64,000 nt of DNA from DDH964 sp963763205 (GTDB taxonomy: Bacteria > Desulfobacterota > Desulfuromonadia > Desulfuromonadales > DDH964), in contig CAVXNQ010000013.1 in the NCBI GenBank assembly GCA_963763205.1, positions 72,936-136,935 of the forward strand, given 5' to 3'. Shown here in pieces: positions 1-10,665 of this stretch. Each line of letters starts with the position of its first letter. The first letter of the stretch is position 1. The notes beneath the pieces are model-generated. The model was given only the letters and a program-made list of their open reading frames with translations. It searched no databases and was not told the origin of the DNA. The translations under genes and the position numbers were made by a program.

Positions 1-340
1 GGCACTGCGCCTGCGCCTTTGAGAGTACGGCAACGGCGCTTAGGTTATTTCAAAGGACCACCGCTGACATAAATTTCCACATGATTTATGGGAGTACGCA
101 GCCTTCTTCGGCAGAATCGAGGAGCGTTGGCAAAGGAGCGACGAAAAAGCAGGAAATAAAATATAGCCATGTTATAATGCCACCTTCAATGGTATACAGG
201 AGCATACGATTGTCGGAAGACGGGTCACCGCCCCATCCAAACCGTTTAGTGCCGGTCATGGGCAGGTCTGGGTCGTGGGTATAGCCGAAGCCGCCCGCGG
301 GGGCGACGCCTGCTCAGGTTGCATCAGAAAGGAGGCGAGC
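1..340. other. Upstream region of the XylR-like regulator gene, no gene seen
   Basis: I see no convincing gene here. An open frame from 81 to 284 has no recognisable family features and lacks a clear ribosome binding site. The stretch presumably holds the promoter and leader of the sigma-54 activator gene that follows; no strong sigma-70 or sigma-54 motif stood out. Confidence 0.5.
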
Positions 341-2044
341 TTGGCCAAGAATCCCAGCGTCGGGAAGAAAAGTTTCATGACCACAAGCGACGATCTGCGG
401 GCCATGATTCACTTTTGTTCCGAAACCGGCCAGATCTGGCTTCACGAGCACCGCATGCTTCTGGTCCATGCCGAGGCCCTGGGTATCCTGCGCAAGGAAC
501 TGATCGATACCCTCGGCATGAACCGTGCGCGAAGGCTTCTCACCCGCATGGGCTATGAATCCGGCGCACGCGATGCGGAGCTGGTTTCCAAACGCGCCCC
601 GAAAGAGAGTGTGCTCGAGGCCTTCATGACCGGGCCGCTGCTCCACTCCCTGGAGGGGATCGTGCGCGTGACTCCCATCAAACTGGAGGCCGACCGGCAA
701 ACCGGACATTTTTACGGCGAGGACCTCTGGGAAAATTCCTGGGAAGGGCAATGGCACAAACGCCACTACGGCCCCCATTCCGAACCGGTGTGCTGGAGTC
801 AGATCGGCTACGCCTGCGGTTATACCTCGACCTTCATGGGGCGGCCGATACTTTACAAGGAGGTCGAATGCGTCGGCATGGGGTCGAGCCACTGCCGGGT
901 CGTCGGCAAGCCGATCGAGGAGTGGGAGGATGTCGGTGAAGAGACCCCTTTTTTAGCCCAGGAGTCAATTGCCGACCAGCTCATCGATCTTCAGACCCAG
1001 ATCGTGCAGTTGCGTTCAACCATAGGGAAGATTGAAAAATTGCCCTCGGATATCGTGGGATACTCCCCTGCTTTTCGTTCCGCCTTCGGGCTGCTCGAAC
1101 AGGCGGCGGGCAGTAACATAACGGTGCTGCTGCAGGGCGAAACAGGCGTCGGCAAGGAAGTCTTCGCCCGGCATCTGCATGACCGCGGACCCCGTAGCGC
1201 CAAATCGTTCATTGCCATCAATTGCGCCGCCATCCCCCACGATCTTGTGGAATCCGAGCTGTTCGGCGTCGAAAAAGGGGCCTTCACCGGCGCCCTCACC
1301 TCCCGTCCCGGACGCTTCGAGCGCGCCAACGGCGGAACGCTGTTCCTCGACGAAATCGGCGACCTGCCCCTGCCCACCCAGGCAAAACTGCTGCGCGTTT
1401 TGCAGGAAGGCGAGATCGAACGACTCGGCGGACAGGAAGTCCGCAAAGTTGACGTGCGCCTGGTTGCTGCAACCAACGTCGACCTGAAACAACTGGTCCA
1501 GGAGGGCAAATTCCGCTCCGACCTCTATTTCCGCCTCAACGCCTTCCAGGTCGACATTCCCCCCCTCCGGGAGCGGAAGGAGGACATTCCGCTCATCGCC
1601 AAGCGCTTCCTGGAAAAATACTCGGCGGTCCATGGCAAGAAGCTGCGTGGATTCACCGACAAGGCCAAACGGGCGCTGCTCCGCTATCCCTGGCCCGGGA
1701 ATATTCGCGAACTGCAGAACATGGTTGAACGCGGCGTGATTCTCGCTCCGAACGGCACGCGGGTCGAATTCGACCATCTCTTTTCGCTGAGCCACGAGGA
1801 CCACGACCTGGAATTCGCCGTCGGCTCCAATGGGGGGCTCGATGCCAGCCCGTGGGAGCCCGGAAAAGATCTTTGCGAGGCGGTTTTCAACGGGGCCATG
1901 ACTCTGGGCCAGGTCGAGGCCATGCTGATCGAATCCGCCGTGGACAAGGCGCACGGCAATCTTTCCGGTGCAGCCAGGATGCTCGGTCTGACCCGGCCGC
2001 AGCTCGCCTATCGCCTGGGGCGCCTGCACAAAGACCATCTGTAG
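341..2044 (+). CDS. Sigma-54-dependent activator, XylR/DmpR type
   Basis: Aromatic-responsive enhancer-binding protein family, about 567 aa. The N-terminal ~200 residues look like a XylR_N ligand domain (GQIWLHEHRMLLVHAEALG) followed by a V4R domain. The AAA+ domain begins near residue 240, with Walker A GETGVGKE near 265 and the sigma-54 contact motif GAFTGA near 312. A Fis-type helix-turn-helix ends the protein. I chose TTG 341 because AAAGGAGG sits 5 nt upstream; an in-frame GTG at 275 and ATG at 377 are alternatives. Family members sense small aromatic compounds directly. No target is adjacent, but a DmpR-like upstream site lies before the ubiD operon at 15.8 kb (inference). Confidence 0.88.
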   Translation: MAKNPSVGKKSFMTTSDDLRAMIHFCSETGQIWLHEHRMLLVHAEALGILRKELIDTLGMNRARRLLTRMGYESGARDAELVSKRAPKESVLEAFMTGPLLHSLEGIVRVTPIKLEADRQTGHFYGEDLWENSWEGQWHKRHYGPHSEPVCWSQIGYACGYTSTFMGRPILYKEVECVGMGSSHCRVVGKPIEEWEDVGEETPFLAQESIADQLIDLQTQIVQLRSTIGKIEKLPSDIVGYSPAFRSAFGLLEQAAGSNITVLLQGETGVGKEVFARHLHDRGPRSAKSFIAINCAAIPHDLVESELFGVEKGAFTGALTSRPGRFERANGGTLFLDEIGDLPLPTQAKLLRVLQEGEIERLGGQEVRKVDVRLVAATNVDLKQLVQEGKFRSDLYFRLNAFQVDIPPLRERKEDIPLIAKRFLEKYSAVHGKKLRGFTDKAKRALLRYPWPGNIRELQNMVERGVILAPNGTRVEFDHLFSLSHEDHDLEFAVGSNGGLDASPWEPGKDLCEAVFNGAMTLGQVEAMLIESAVDKAHGNLSGAARMLGLTRPQLAYRLGRLHKDHL

Positions 2045-2215
2045 AGTCCCGACCACCTGATCACTGCACCAACGGATCCGCTGACTGCCGGGGCGGCGGC
2101 TTTCTGCATCAATCGCATGGGACCGCCAGGGCCGGAAAGATTTCATAGAAAAGAAGTTGTACGCTATAGTGAAAAAAGAGTATTTTTCCTGATTTCGCCA
2201 GCGAAGAGTCCCTCC

Positions 2216-4549
2216 ATGTCGACGAAAAGAATGGATGATTTGCTGAAAAAAATACGCGGCAACGAGCGCCTGCCGGAGGATGAGAAATATGAGTTATTGA
2301 GTGTCATTTTCAACCAGGCTGATCATCTGATGGGTCTGCTGAAACCCGATGGGACGGTCATCAAGATCAACCCGACAGCCTACGGTTTCATAAAAGGCAA
2401 GGAATCCGGTGTAATCGGTAAACACTTCTGGGAAACTCCATGGTGGACCCATTCACCTGAACAGCAGATGCAGCTGCGAGAGGCGATCAGGGCGGCGGCG
2501 CAAGGTGAGTTCGTCCGTTTCGAAGCCACCCATGTTACGCCTGAAGGGAAGCTTATCTACGTAGACTTCTCGCTTAAACCGGTGAAGGATGAAAAGCAAA
2601 ACGTGGTCCTGCTGGTTCCGGAAGGGCGCGACATCACCGAGCGCAAGAAAACAGAAAATGCGTTGCGTGAAAGCGAGTGGAAGTTTCGGGCAATCTTTGA
2701 TCAGAATTTCCAGTTGATGGGCTTACTAGCCATTGACGGAAGGGTTATAAAGATAAATAGAACCGCATTGAGGTTAAGAGGGGTCGAAGAATCGGACGTC
2801 ATAGGCGAACCTTTTTGGGAAACACCGTGGTGGACCCATTCGCCTGAACAGCAGGAGCGGCTCCGTGAAGCCATCAAGGCGGCTGCCCGCGGGGAGTACG
2901 TGAGTTTTGAGGCAACCCATCCGGCAGCCGATGGAACTCTTCACCACATTGATTTTTCTCTCAAACCGGTGAAAGACCAAACTGGAAAGGTGGTCCTTCT
3001 GGTTCCTGAAGGACGCGACATCACCAACCGGAAGCGGGCTGCAGAGGCACTGCGGGAGGCTGCGGTCAAATACCGGATCGTCGCCGACAACACCTACAAC
3101 TGGGAATTCTGGCTGAGCCCGGAAGGGCGTTTCATTTACAACTCGCCATCTTGCCTGCGGGTCAGTGGCCATCCGGCCGAGGCGTTCAATGCCGACCCTG
3201 GTTTGCTCTGGAGCATCGCCCATCCGGATGATCGGCGGATTCTGGCCGGTCATCGGCACGATATTGTCCAGACCAAGGCCCTGGGCGAAATCGAATTCCG
3301 CATCGTGCGTCCAGACGGGGAAATCCGCTGGATCCATCATATCTGCCAGCCCGTCTTCGATGACCATGGAAATTACCTTGGCACCCGTGGCAGCTTCACG
3401 GACATCTCAAAACGCAAACGGGCCGAGGAGAAAAATCTGCGACTGGCGGCCATCGTAGAGTCTTCCGATGACGCAATTATCGGCAAAACGGTGGATGGCC
3501 TGATCACCAGTTGGAATCGCGGGGCCGAAAAGATATTCGGCTATCGTGAGGACGAGATGCTCGGCCAGCCGATTTCGATGCTGATCCCGGCTGCCTATGC
3601 GGATGAATTGCACCAAACCCAGGAAAGGATCAGGCGGGGGGAACACATCGAACATTTTGAAACGGTGCGCCGGAGAAAAGACGGGGAGTTGATTCACATA
3701 TCCCTGACCTATTCTCCGATCAAGGATGAACAGGGAAGGATTGTCGCTGTATCAACCATCGGGCGCGACATCACCGAACAGAAAAAGGCCGACCGCGCTC
3801 TTTTGGACAATGCCCGGATTAAAAGGGAGTTGGAGATAGCGAAGGAAATCCAGCAGTCGTTCCTGCCGACATGCCCACGGGAGCTGTCGGGGTTGCTCAC
3901 GGCCTGCCGCTGCGTTCCGGCCACTCATGTCGGGGGCGATTATTATGACTTCTTCTCCCTGGCGGGGGGGGGCGTCGATGTGGTCATCGCCGACGTTACC
4001 GGCCATAGTGTCGGCTCCTCCCTGCTCATGACCATGACACGCAGCGTGCTTCATGCCAAGGTCAATGCCAGCCGTTCGCCGGGCCAGCTCCTTGCGGCGG
4101 TAAATGACTTGCTCCATGACGACCTTGCCAAGGCGGAGCTCCAGATCAGCATGTTCTATGCCCGGCTTGACACAGGAAAGCGTACACTTGTTTACGCCAA
4201 CGCGGGACACAACCGGCCTCTGCTGTTTCGTGCCCAGACAGGCGCGTCCATGGAGCTTGATGCCGAAGGTCTGCTTATGGGGGTCAAGAAGGATGTCTGT
4301 TTTGAGGAAAAGATCGTCCGGCTTGAAGCAGGAGACATCCTTGTTCTTTATACCGATGGGGTAACGGAGGCGGAAAATGCTGCCGGCGAATTTTTCGGTA
4401 GCCGACGGCTCCTCGAGGTCATTGCCGAACAGTGCGATCGCCACCCGGAACAGATATTGAATACTGTTTTCGAAGAATTAGCTGCATTTACCCACAGCAG
4501 ACCACTCTTGGACGATGTTGCAATGACTATTTTTAAAGTGGCTTCCTGA
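2216..4549 (+). CDS. Multi-PAS sensor with PP2C/SpoIIE-type serine phosphatase domain
   Basis: Predicted cytoplasmic signalling phosphatase of about 777 aa. Four PAS domains lie roughly at residues 35-150, 165-280, 295-400 and 415-535. A short helical linker (RELEIAKEIQQSFLP) follows, then a PP2C-like domain with the metal-binding GGDYYDFF and a terminal DDVAMTIF. The first two PAS domains are clearly a tandem duplication, both containing ETPWWTHSPEQQ. Such proteins usually dephosphorylate anti-sigma-factor antagonists or similar partners; no partner is encoded next door. The ATG at 2216 is favoured, but an in-frame start at 2117 cannot be excluded. No transmembrane segment is visible. Confidence 0.85.
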   Translation: MSTKRMDDLLKKIRGNERLPEDEKYELLSVIFNQADHLMGLLKPDGTVIKINPTAYGFIKGKESGVIGKHFWETPWWTHSPEQQMQLREAIRAAAQGEFVRFEATHVTPEGKLIYVDFSLKPVKDEKQNVVLLVPEGRDITERKKTENALRESEWKFRAIFDQNFQLMGLLAIDGRVIKINRTALRLRGVEESDVIGEPFWETPWWTHSPEQQERLREAIKAAARGEYVSFEATHPAADGTLHHIDFSLKPVKDQTGKVVLLVPEGRDITNRKRAAEALREAAVKYRIVADNTYNWEFWLSPEGRFIYNSPSCLRVSGHPAEAFNADPGLLWSIAHPDDRRILAGHRHDIVQTKALGEIEFRIVRPDGEIRWIHHICQPVFDDHGNYLGTRGSFTDISKRKRAEEKNLRLAAIVESSDDAIIGKTVDGLITSWNRGAEKIFGYREDEMLGQPISMLIPAAYADELHQTQERIRRGEHIEHFETVRRRKDGELIHISLTYSPIKDEQGRIVAVSTIGRDITEQKKADRALLDNARIKRELEIAKEIQQSFLPTCPRELSGLLTACRCVPATHVGGDYYDFFSLAGGGVDVVIADVTGHSVGSSLLMTMTRSVLHAKVNASRSPGQLLAAVNDLLHDDLAKAELQISMFYARLDTGKRTLVYANAGHNRPLLFRAQTGASMELDAEGLLMGVKKDVCFEEKIVRLEAGDILVLYTDGVTEAENAAGEFFGSRRLLEVIAEQCDRHPEQILNTVFEELAAFTHSRPLLDDVAMTIFKVAS

Positions 4550-4692
4550 TTGCATAACCAGCCACAGAATACCATTAGAAACTGTATTCCGGGAAACGTC
4601 TTCTCCAATTTGTTAAGGCGCCGGGACGATGGCGAACCCGCGTGTACGGATATCGCCTTTGCACCGGCCAACGCGCCGATCGAGTCGCAAGC

Positions 4693-5160
4693 ATGAAAAT
4701 CGATCTGCACATGCGGGTACAAGCCTACCTTCGGGATCATCAGGTCGCCACCCTTGCTACCGGCAGCGGTGAGGACCTCTGGGCCGCGGCGGTCTTCTAC
4801 GTCCATGATGGCTTTACCTTCTATTTTCTCTCTTCGCCCACGAGCAGGCACTGCCTGAACCTGGCCCAGAATCCGCGAGTCGCCGTGACCATCCAGGAGG
4901 ACTACGCCGACTGGCTGGAGATCAAAGGCATCCAGCTCGAAGGGGTGGCCAGCGTCCTTTCCGGCCGGGAGGAAAAAGCCGCCCGGAAGCTCTATGGAGA
5001 GAAGTTCCCCGTGGTCGGCATGCTGGCCACCGCCCCGGCGGTCATCGTCAAGGCCCTGGCCAAGGTGCAGTGGTACAAGGTGGTGCCCAGCCGGATCTAT
5101 TTCGTGGACAACGCCAGCGGCCTGGGCCACCGGGACGAAATCGATCTCAGCTCCTGCTGA
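4693..5160 (+). CDS. Pyridoxamine 5'-phosphate oxidase-fold protein
   Basis: Small protein (about 155 aa) with the split-barrel flavin-binding pattern of the PNPOx-like family. The N-terminal strand pattern VATLATGSGEDLWAAAVFYV is followed by a segment containing SRHCLNLAQNPRVAVTI and then WLEIKGIQLEGVASVL. Members bind FMN, F420 or haem, and many have no known substrate, so a specific reaction cannot be assigned. ATG 4693 is chosen because family homology begins there; the reading frame is open further upstream to 4642. It stands alone between the phosphatase and the HAD gene. Confidence 0.75.
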   Translation: MKIDLHMRVQAYLRDHQVATLATGSGEDLWAAAVFYVHDGFTFYFLSSPTSRHCLNLAQNPRVAVTIQEDYADWLEIKGIQLEGVASVLSGREEKAARKLYGEKFPVVGMLATAPAVIVKALAKVQWYKVVPSRIYFVDNASGLGHRDEIDLSSC

Positions 5161-5463
5161 GGCCGAAAGTAAGTATCTGGGCACTGTGCCCCAGCGCTCT
5201 TCCCCGGAAGGCTCAAAGGCCAAATCCGTCTCACGCCCGTTCGCATTCGCTCACTCGAGTCCGCAGAGAACTCAGGGAAAAGCCGGAAACTTTTGCCTTT
5301 ACCTCTGGGATCTCCGTGTTCTCGAGCACCTGTAAGGTGCGGGTGAGAGACGCTTTTAGACTGGTCCTTACCGCTGTTTCAGGGATCAACTGGAGTGAAG
5401 TGCATACCCCGACTTGGGTTTATCCCGTGTGTATCCGTGGTCGACTGTGGTTTTAAGGAATGG
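5161..5463. other. Intergenic region with interspersed-repeat-like text
   Basis: No gene is supported. The stretch contains phrases such as GTCCGCAGAGAACTCAGGG and CCGTGTGTATCCGTGGTC, which resemble the low-complexity interspersed intergenic sequence common in Geobacter-like genomes (recollection, not checked). An AAGGAA at 5455-5460 may be the ribosome binding site of the next gene. Confidence 0.35.
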
Positions 5464-6561
5464 ATGATTCGCTGGCCAGAGCATAAATCGACCCGGAACA
5501 GTGAGCCGCCCAACCTTCCGACCTCCATCGAAGGGCGGCTGGTTTGCGGCCCGGTCCCCGCCTTGGCTGGTACGCACCACCCCTGGTTCCGCCGGCAACT
5601 CATCGAAGCTGCCGGCATCGATCCTCACCCTGAACCGGTCCATCTGGAGCTGGAGGATGAGGCCAGGCGGGTCCTCTGGCGCAGCTGGCGCGACCTGCCC
5701 GCTCCTGTCATTGAGGCGGTGGCGGGGATCTCTCCGCGCCTGTGCTGCCATCCGGTGCGCATCGCCGGCTCGGTTCCCGCCGCGTTGCTGGTGCCGGTGG
5801 CTGGCTCTTCCCCCGCGCAGAGGGTTGCCCTGGTCACTGCCCTGCCGCTTCGGAAACAGCTCTCCCTGGCCGAGCATGCCGCGGTGCGGGTCGAATTATG
5901 CCGGCCCCTTGCCGCCGCGGCGGTGCTCTTCGACATCGACGGCACCCTGGTGGACTCGATCACCGCCTACGTTGCGGTGGCGCGCAGCGCCGCCGAGCCC
6001 TTCGGTCTCGAGGTGACCGAGGCGAATGTCCGCCAGGCTCTTGCCACGGGAACCAGTTTCTGGCAGGCCGTGGTCCCCGAAAACCATCAGGACGGAGCGG
6101 CTTTGACCAAAACGCTCTCGGCCCACGCCGCGCGCGCCTGGCCCCAGGTCCTGCGCGCGCACGGCCGGGTGCTCAAAGGCCTTTCCCAAACGCTGGATGC
6201 GCTTTTGGAGGCCGGGATCAGGCTCGGCATCGTCAGCGGCGCCCGCCCGGAGGTGCTGGAACTGTTGCGCGAGGAAGGCCTGCTGGAGAAATTCGAGGCC
6301 GTCGTGCTCGGCGGCGACGTTGCCTGCAAAAAGCCTCATCCGGAAGGGATCTTAACCTGCCTCGGCCAGCTCCGGGTTCCCCCCGCAAAGGCCGTTTACG
6401 TGGGCGATACCCCGATCGACATCCAGGCCAGCCGCGCCGCGGGGGTGGCGGCCGTGGGCGTGCTCACCGGGGCCGGCGACAGTGCCATGCTCTCGGCCCC
6501 GTACCCCGACTGGCTGATCGCCTCCCACACCCGCCTGCCGGCCATCGTGAGCCCTGTCTGA
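5464..6561 (+). CDS. HAD-superfamily hydrolase with unassigned N-terminal extension
   Basis: The C-terminal ~220 residues form a HAD phosphatase of the phosphoglycolate phosphatase-like subgroup: motif I FDIDGTLVDS, motif II GIVSGA, the lysine of motif III in CKKPHPEG, and motif IV VYVGDTPIDIQASRAAG. About 150 residues precede motif I and are not part of a HAD fold. They are acidic/proline-rich and contain an HLELEDEARRVLWRSWRDLP stretch; I do not recognise this domain. ATG 5464 is an approximate start, and an in-frame start exists at 5395. The substrate is unknown. The gene converges with hppA. Confidence 0.75.
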   Translation: MIRWPEHKSTRNSEPPNLPTSIEGRLVCGPVPALAGTHHPWFRRQLIEAAGIDPHPEPVHLELEDEARRVLWRSWRDLPAPVIEAVAGISPRLCCHPVRIAGSVPAALLVPVAGSSPAQRVALVTALPLRKQLSLAEHAAVRVELCRPLAAAAVLFDIDGTLVDSITAYVAVARSAAEPFGLEVTEANVRQALATGTSFWQAVVPENHQDGAALTKTLSAHAARAWPQVLRAHGRVLKGLSQTLDALLEAGIRLGIVSGARPEVLELLREEGLLEKFEAVVLGGDVACKKPHPEGILTCLGQLRVPPAKAVYVGDTPIDIQASRAAGVAAVGVLTGAGDSAMLSAPYPDWLIASHTRLPAIVSPV

Positions 6562-6565
6562 GAGT

Positions 6566-6651
6566 TGAGTCCCGGGTCCAGGGGCAAAAGTCCCGAGTCC
6601 CGGGTCCAAGGTCCCGGGTTCAGAACTCGGGACTCAGGACTCAGGACTAGA
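6566..6651. repeat. Degenerate short tandem/inverted repeat between convergent genes
   Basis: Variants of CCCGAGTCCCGGGTCC and its complement GGGACTCAGGACTC recur several times in this 90-bp gap between the HAD gene and hppA. The complementary units could fold and act as a bidirectional terminator; no T-run is present. Confidence 0.5.
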
Positions 6652-6661
6652 GATCCTTTAA

Positions 6662-8680
<2,019 letters not shown>

Positions 8681-8728
8681 TTGCTTCGTTCCCTCTCGTT
8701 GTCGTTGGATCCGTCCCCTCAACCGGCT

Positions 8729-9946
8729 TCAGTTGGCCTTTTGAAGTTTTTCCAGCAGGTGCCCCAGCTTCTCTTGCTTGGTTTTCAGATAGCGATGGTT
8801 GGAACGGTTCGGCAGGACCTGAATCGGCACCCGCTCTACCAGGTCGAGACCGAACCCCTGCAGACCGACCATCTTCCGGGGATTGTTGGTCATCAGTCGA
8901 ATCCGGCGGATGCCGAGATCGGCGAGAATCTGCGCCCCGATGCCGTAGTCCCGCAGGTCGGCCTTGAAACCGAGCGCTTCGTTGGCCTCGACGGTGTCGT
9001 AGCCCTGGTCCTGAAGGGCATACGCCTTGAGCTTGTTCGCCAGTCCGATGCCCCGTCCTTCCTGGCGCAGGTAAAGGAGCACGCCACTCCCTTCCGCGGC
9101 AATGCGGGCCATGGCGACGTGGAGTTGCTCGCCGCAATCACAGCGCCTTGAACCGAAGACGTCGCCGGTCAGGCACTCGGAATGGACCCGTACCAGCAGG
9201 GGTTGTTCCGGATCGATGGTGCCCTTGACCAGGGCCAGATGTTCGGACCGATCGACCTCGTTCTCGTAAACCACCACCCTGAACTCACCGCCTTCGGGGG
9301 TATCGACCACCGTCTCGGCGGCGCGCCGCACCAACGATTCGGTCCGCATCCGATATGCGACCAGATCGGCGATGGTGACGATCCGCAGGCCGTGCCGGAG
9401 CGCAAACTCCCTTAACTGGGGCATGCGGGCCATGGTCCCGTCGTCGTTCATGATTTCACAGATGACCCCGGACGGCTTGAGCCCGGCCAGGCGGGCCATG
9501 TCGACGGAACCTTCGGTCTGGCCGGCCCTGACCAGGACCCCACCGCGCTTGGCCCGCAGGGGAAAGACATGCCCCGGCCGGGCCAGGTCGGCGGCCGTGG
9601 AGCCGTCGGCAATGGCGGTCTGGATGGTGCAGGCGCGGTCGGCGGCGGAGATGCCGGTGGTGACACCGCTGCGGGCCTCGATGGAAACGGTAAAGGCGGT
9701 CCCGAAGGAGGTGGTGTTTTCGGCGACCATCAGGGGGAGTTTCAGCAGGTCGGCGCGCTCCTCGGTCAGGGTCAGGCAGATCAGGCCCCGGCCTTGGCGG
9801 GCCATGAAATTGATCGCCTCGGGGGTGACCTTCTCGGCCGCAATCACCAGGTCCCCTTCGTTCTCACGGTCTTCATCGTCGACCAGGATGATCATTTTCC
9901 CATGGCGCAACTCCGCCAGGGCCGCTGCAATGTTTTCGTTTTTCAT
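8729..9946 (-). CDS. ribBA: Bifunctional DHBP synthase / GTP cyclohydrolase II
   Basis: Catalyses the two entry reactions of riboflavin synthesis: ribulose 5-phosphate to 3,4-dihydroxy-2-butanone 4-phosphate, and GTP ring opening. About 405 aa. The N-terminal ~200 residues carry the RibB signature (DDEDRENEGDLVIAAE). The C-terminal half is RibA, with zinc-binding cysteines in CLTGDVFGSRRCDCGEQL and the active-site stretch LRQEGRGIGL. The start ATG 9946 overlaps the idi stop codon (ATGA) and has an AGGAGA site inside idi, so the two are translationally coupled. Its position in an operon with ubiX and ubiD suggests flavin supply for prenylated FMN (inference). Confidence 0.95.
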   Translation of the reverse strand: MKNENIAAALAELRHGKMIILVDDEDRENEGDLVIAAEKVTPEAINFMARQGRGLICLTLTEERADLLKLPLMVAENTTSFGTAFTVSIEARSGVTTGISAADRACTIQTAIADGSTAADLARPGHVFPLRAKRGGVLVRAGQTEGSVDMARLAGLKPSGVICEIMNDDGTMARMPQLREFALRHGLRIVTIADLVAYRMRTESLVRRAAETVVDTPEGGEFRVVVYENEVDRSEHLALVKGTIDPEQPLLVRVHSECLTGDVFGSRRCDCGEQLHVAMARIAAEGSGVLLYLRQEGRGIGLANKLKAYALQDQGYDTVEANEALGFKADLRDYGIGAQILADLGIRRIRLMTNNPRKMVGLQGFGLDLVERVPIQVLPNRSNHRYLKTKQEKLGHLLEKLQKAN

Positions 9947-10587
9947 AAGTGACCGTCTCCTGCGCAAAGGTCCAACCCGGGGTGCAGGTTGAAACGGAAC
10001 GTAGCGGATCTTCCTCCGGCGCATGCCTGAAGCGCTGTCAACCGGTTCCGGTTTCGCATGGTGGAGCGGAAGACGGGGAATATCTCAGGCAGCCAGGGGA
10101 CATAATGCGCGGCATGGTCGACCATCCCCTGGGCAAGATCGTCAATCCTCACCCAGGCACAAGCTTCGACTTCGTCCGGATTGGGAACCGCCGGACCGTT
10201 GTAGCGACCCAGAAAAATGTGGTCGAATTCCCACTCGGTAAAGCCGTTGCTCAGGGGGAGCCGGTAACGCACCGTGCCTATTTTCAGCAGAAAGGTGGAA
10301 AATCCGAGTTCCTCACGCAGTCGTGTCTGGGAGCACTCGAGCAGCGATTTTCCGGGTTGGGGATGACTGCAACAGCTGTTGGCCCACAGGCCCGGGCAGT
10401 GGTATTTGCCCTGGGCACGACGTTGCAGCAAAACCCTGCCGCGGTCATCGATGATAAAAATGGAAAAAGCCCGATGGAGTTGTCCTCCGTCCTGATGCGC
10501 CTTCAGCTTGTCCTGGGTGCCCAACTCCCGGTCATTCTTGTCCACCAGGATGACCCGAGGTTGGGTGCTGGCATTCACGGGTTGCAT
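9943..10587 (-). CDS. idi: Isopentenyl-diphosphate delta-isomerase, type I (Nudix)
   Basis: Interconverts isopentenyl and dimethylallyl diphosphate. About 214 aa, somewhat longer than the ~180-residue E. coli enzyme, with an extra C-terminal tail. Visible signatures are LHRAFSIFIIDDRGRVLLQR, the catalytic cysteine context WANSCCSHP, the Nudix-type REELGF helix, and the metal-site segment EWEFDHIF followed by PNPDEVEA. ATG 10587 is preferred, 6 nt after AGGAG; a GTG two codons upstream abuts the same site. It is coupled to ribBA by a 4-bp overlap. UbiX needs a dimethylallyl (di)phosphate, so its presence beside ubiX is suggestive. Confidence 0.93.
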   Translation of the reverse strand: MQPVNASTQPRVILVDKNDRELGTQDKLKAHQDGGQLHRAFSIFIIDDRGRVLLQRRAQGKYHCPGLWANSCCSHPQPGKSLLECSQTRLREELGFSTFLLKIGTVRYRLPLSNGFTEWEFDHIFLGRYNGPAVPNPDEVEACAWVRIDDLAQGMVDHAAHYVPWLPEIFPVFRSTMRNRNRLTALQACAGGRSATFRFNLHPGLDLCAGDGHL

Positions 10588-10665
10588 GATCACTCCTATG
10601 TTCGGGCGCGCGCAGGGGAAAAGAGTCCGCCTCTGCCATCGGGCCGGAGGGAGCCATTGCCTCCC

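Noticed and set aside
81..284. 67-codon frame upstream of the XylR-like regulator
   Set aside because: No ribosome site, no family resemblance, and overlap with the probable control region of the next gene.
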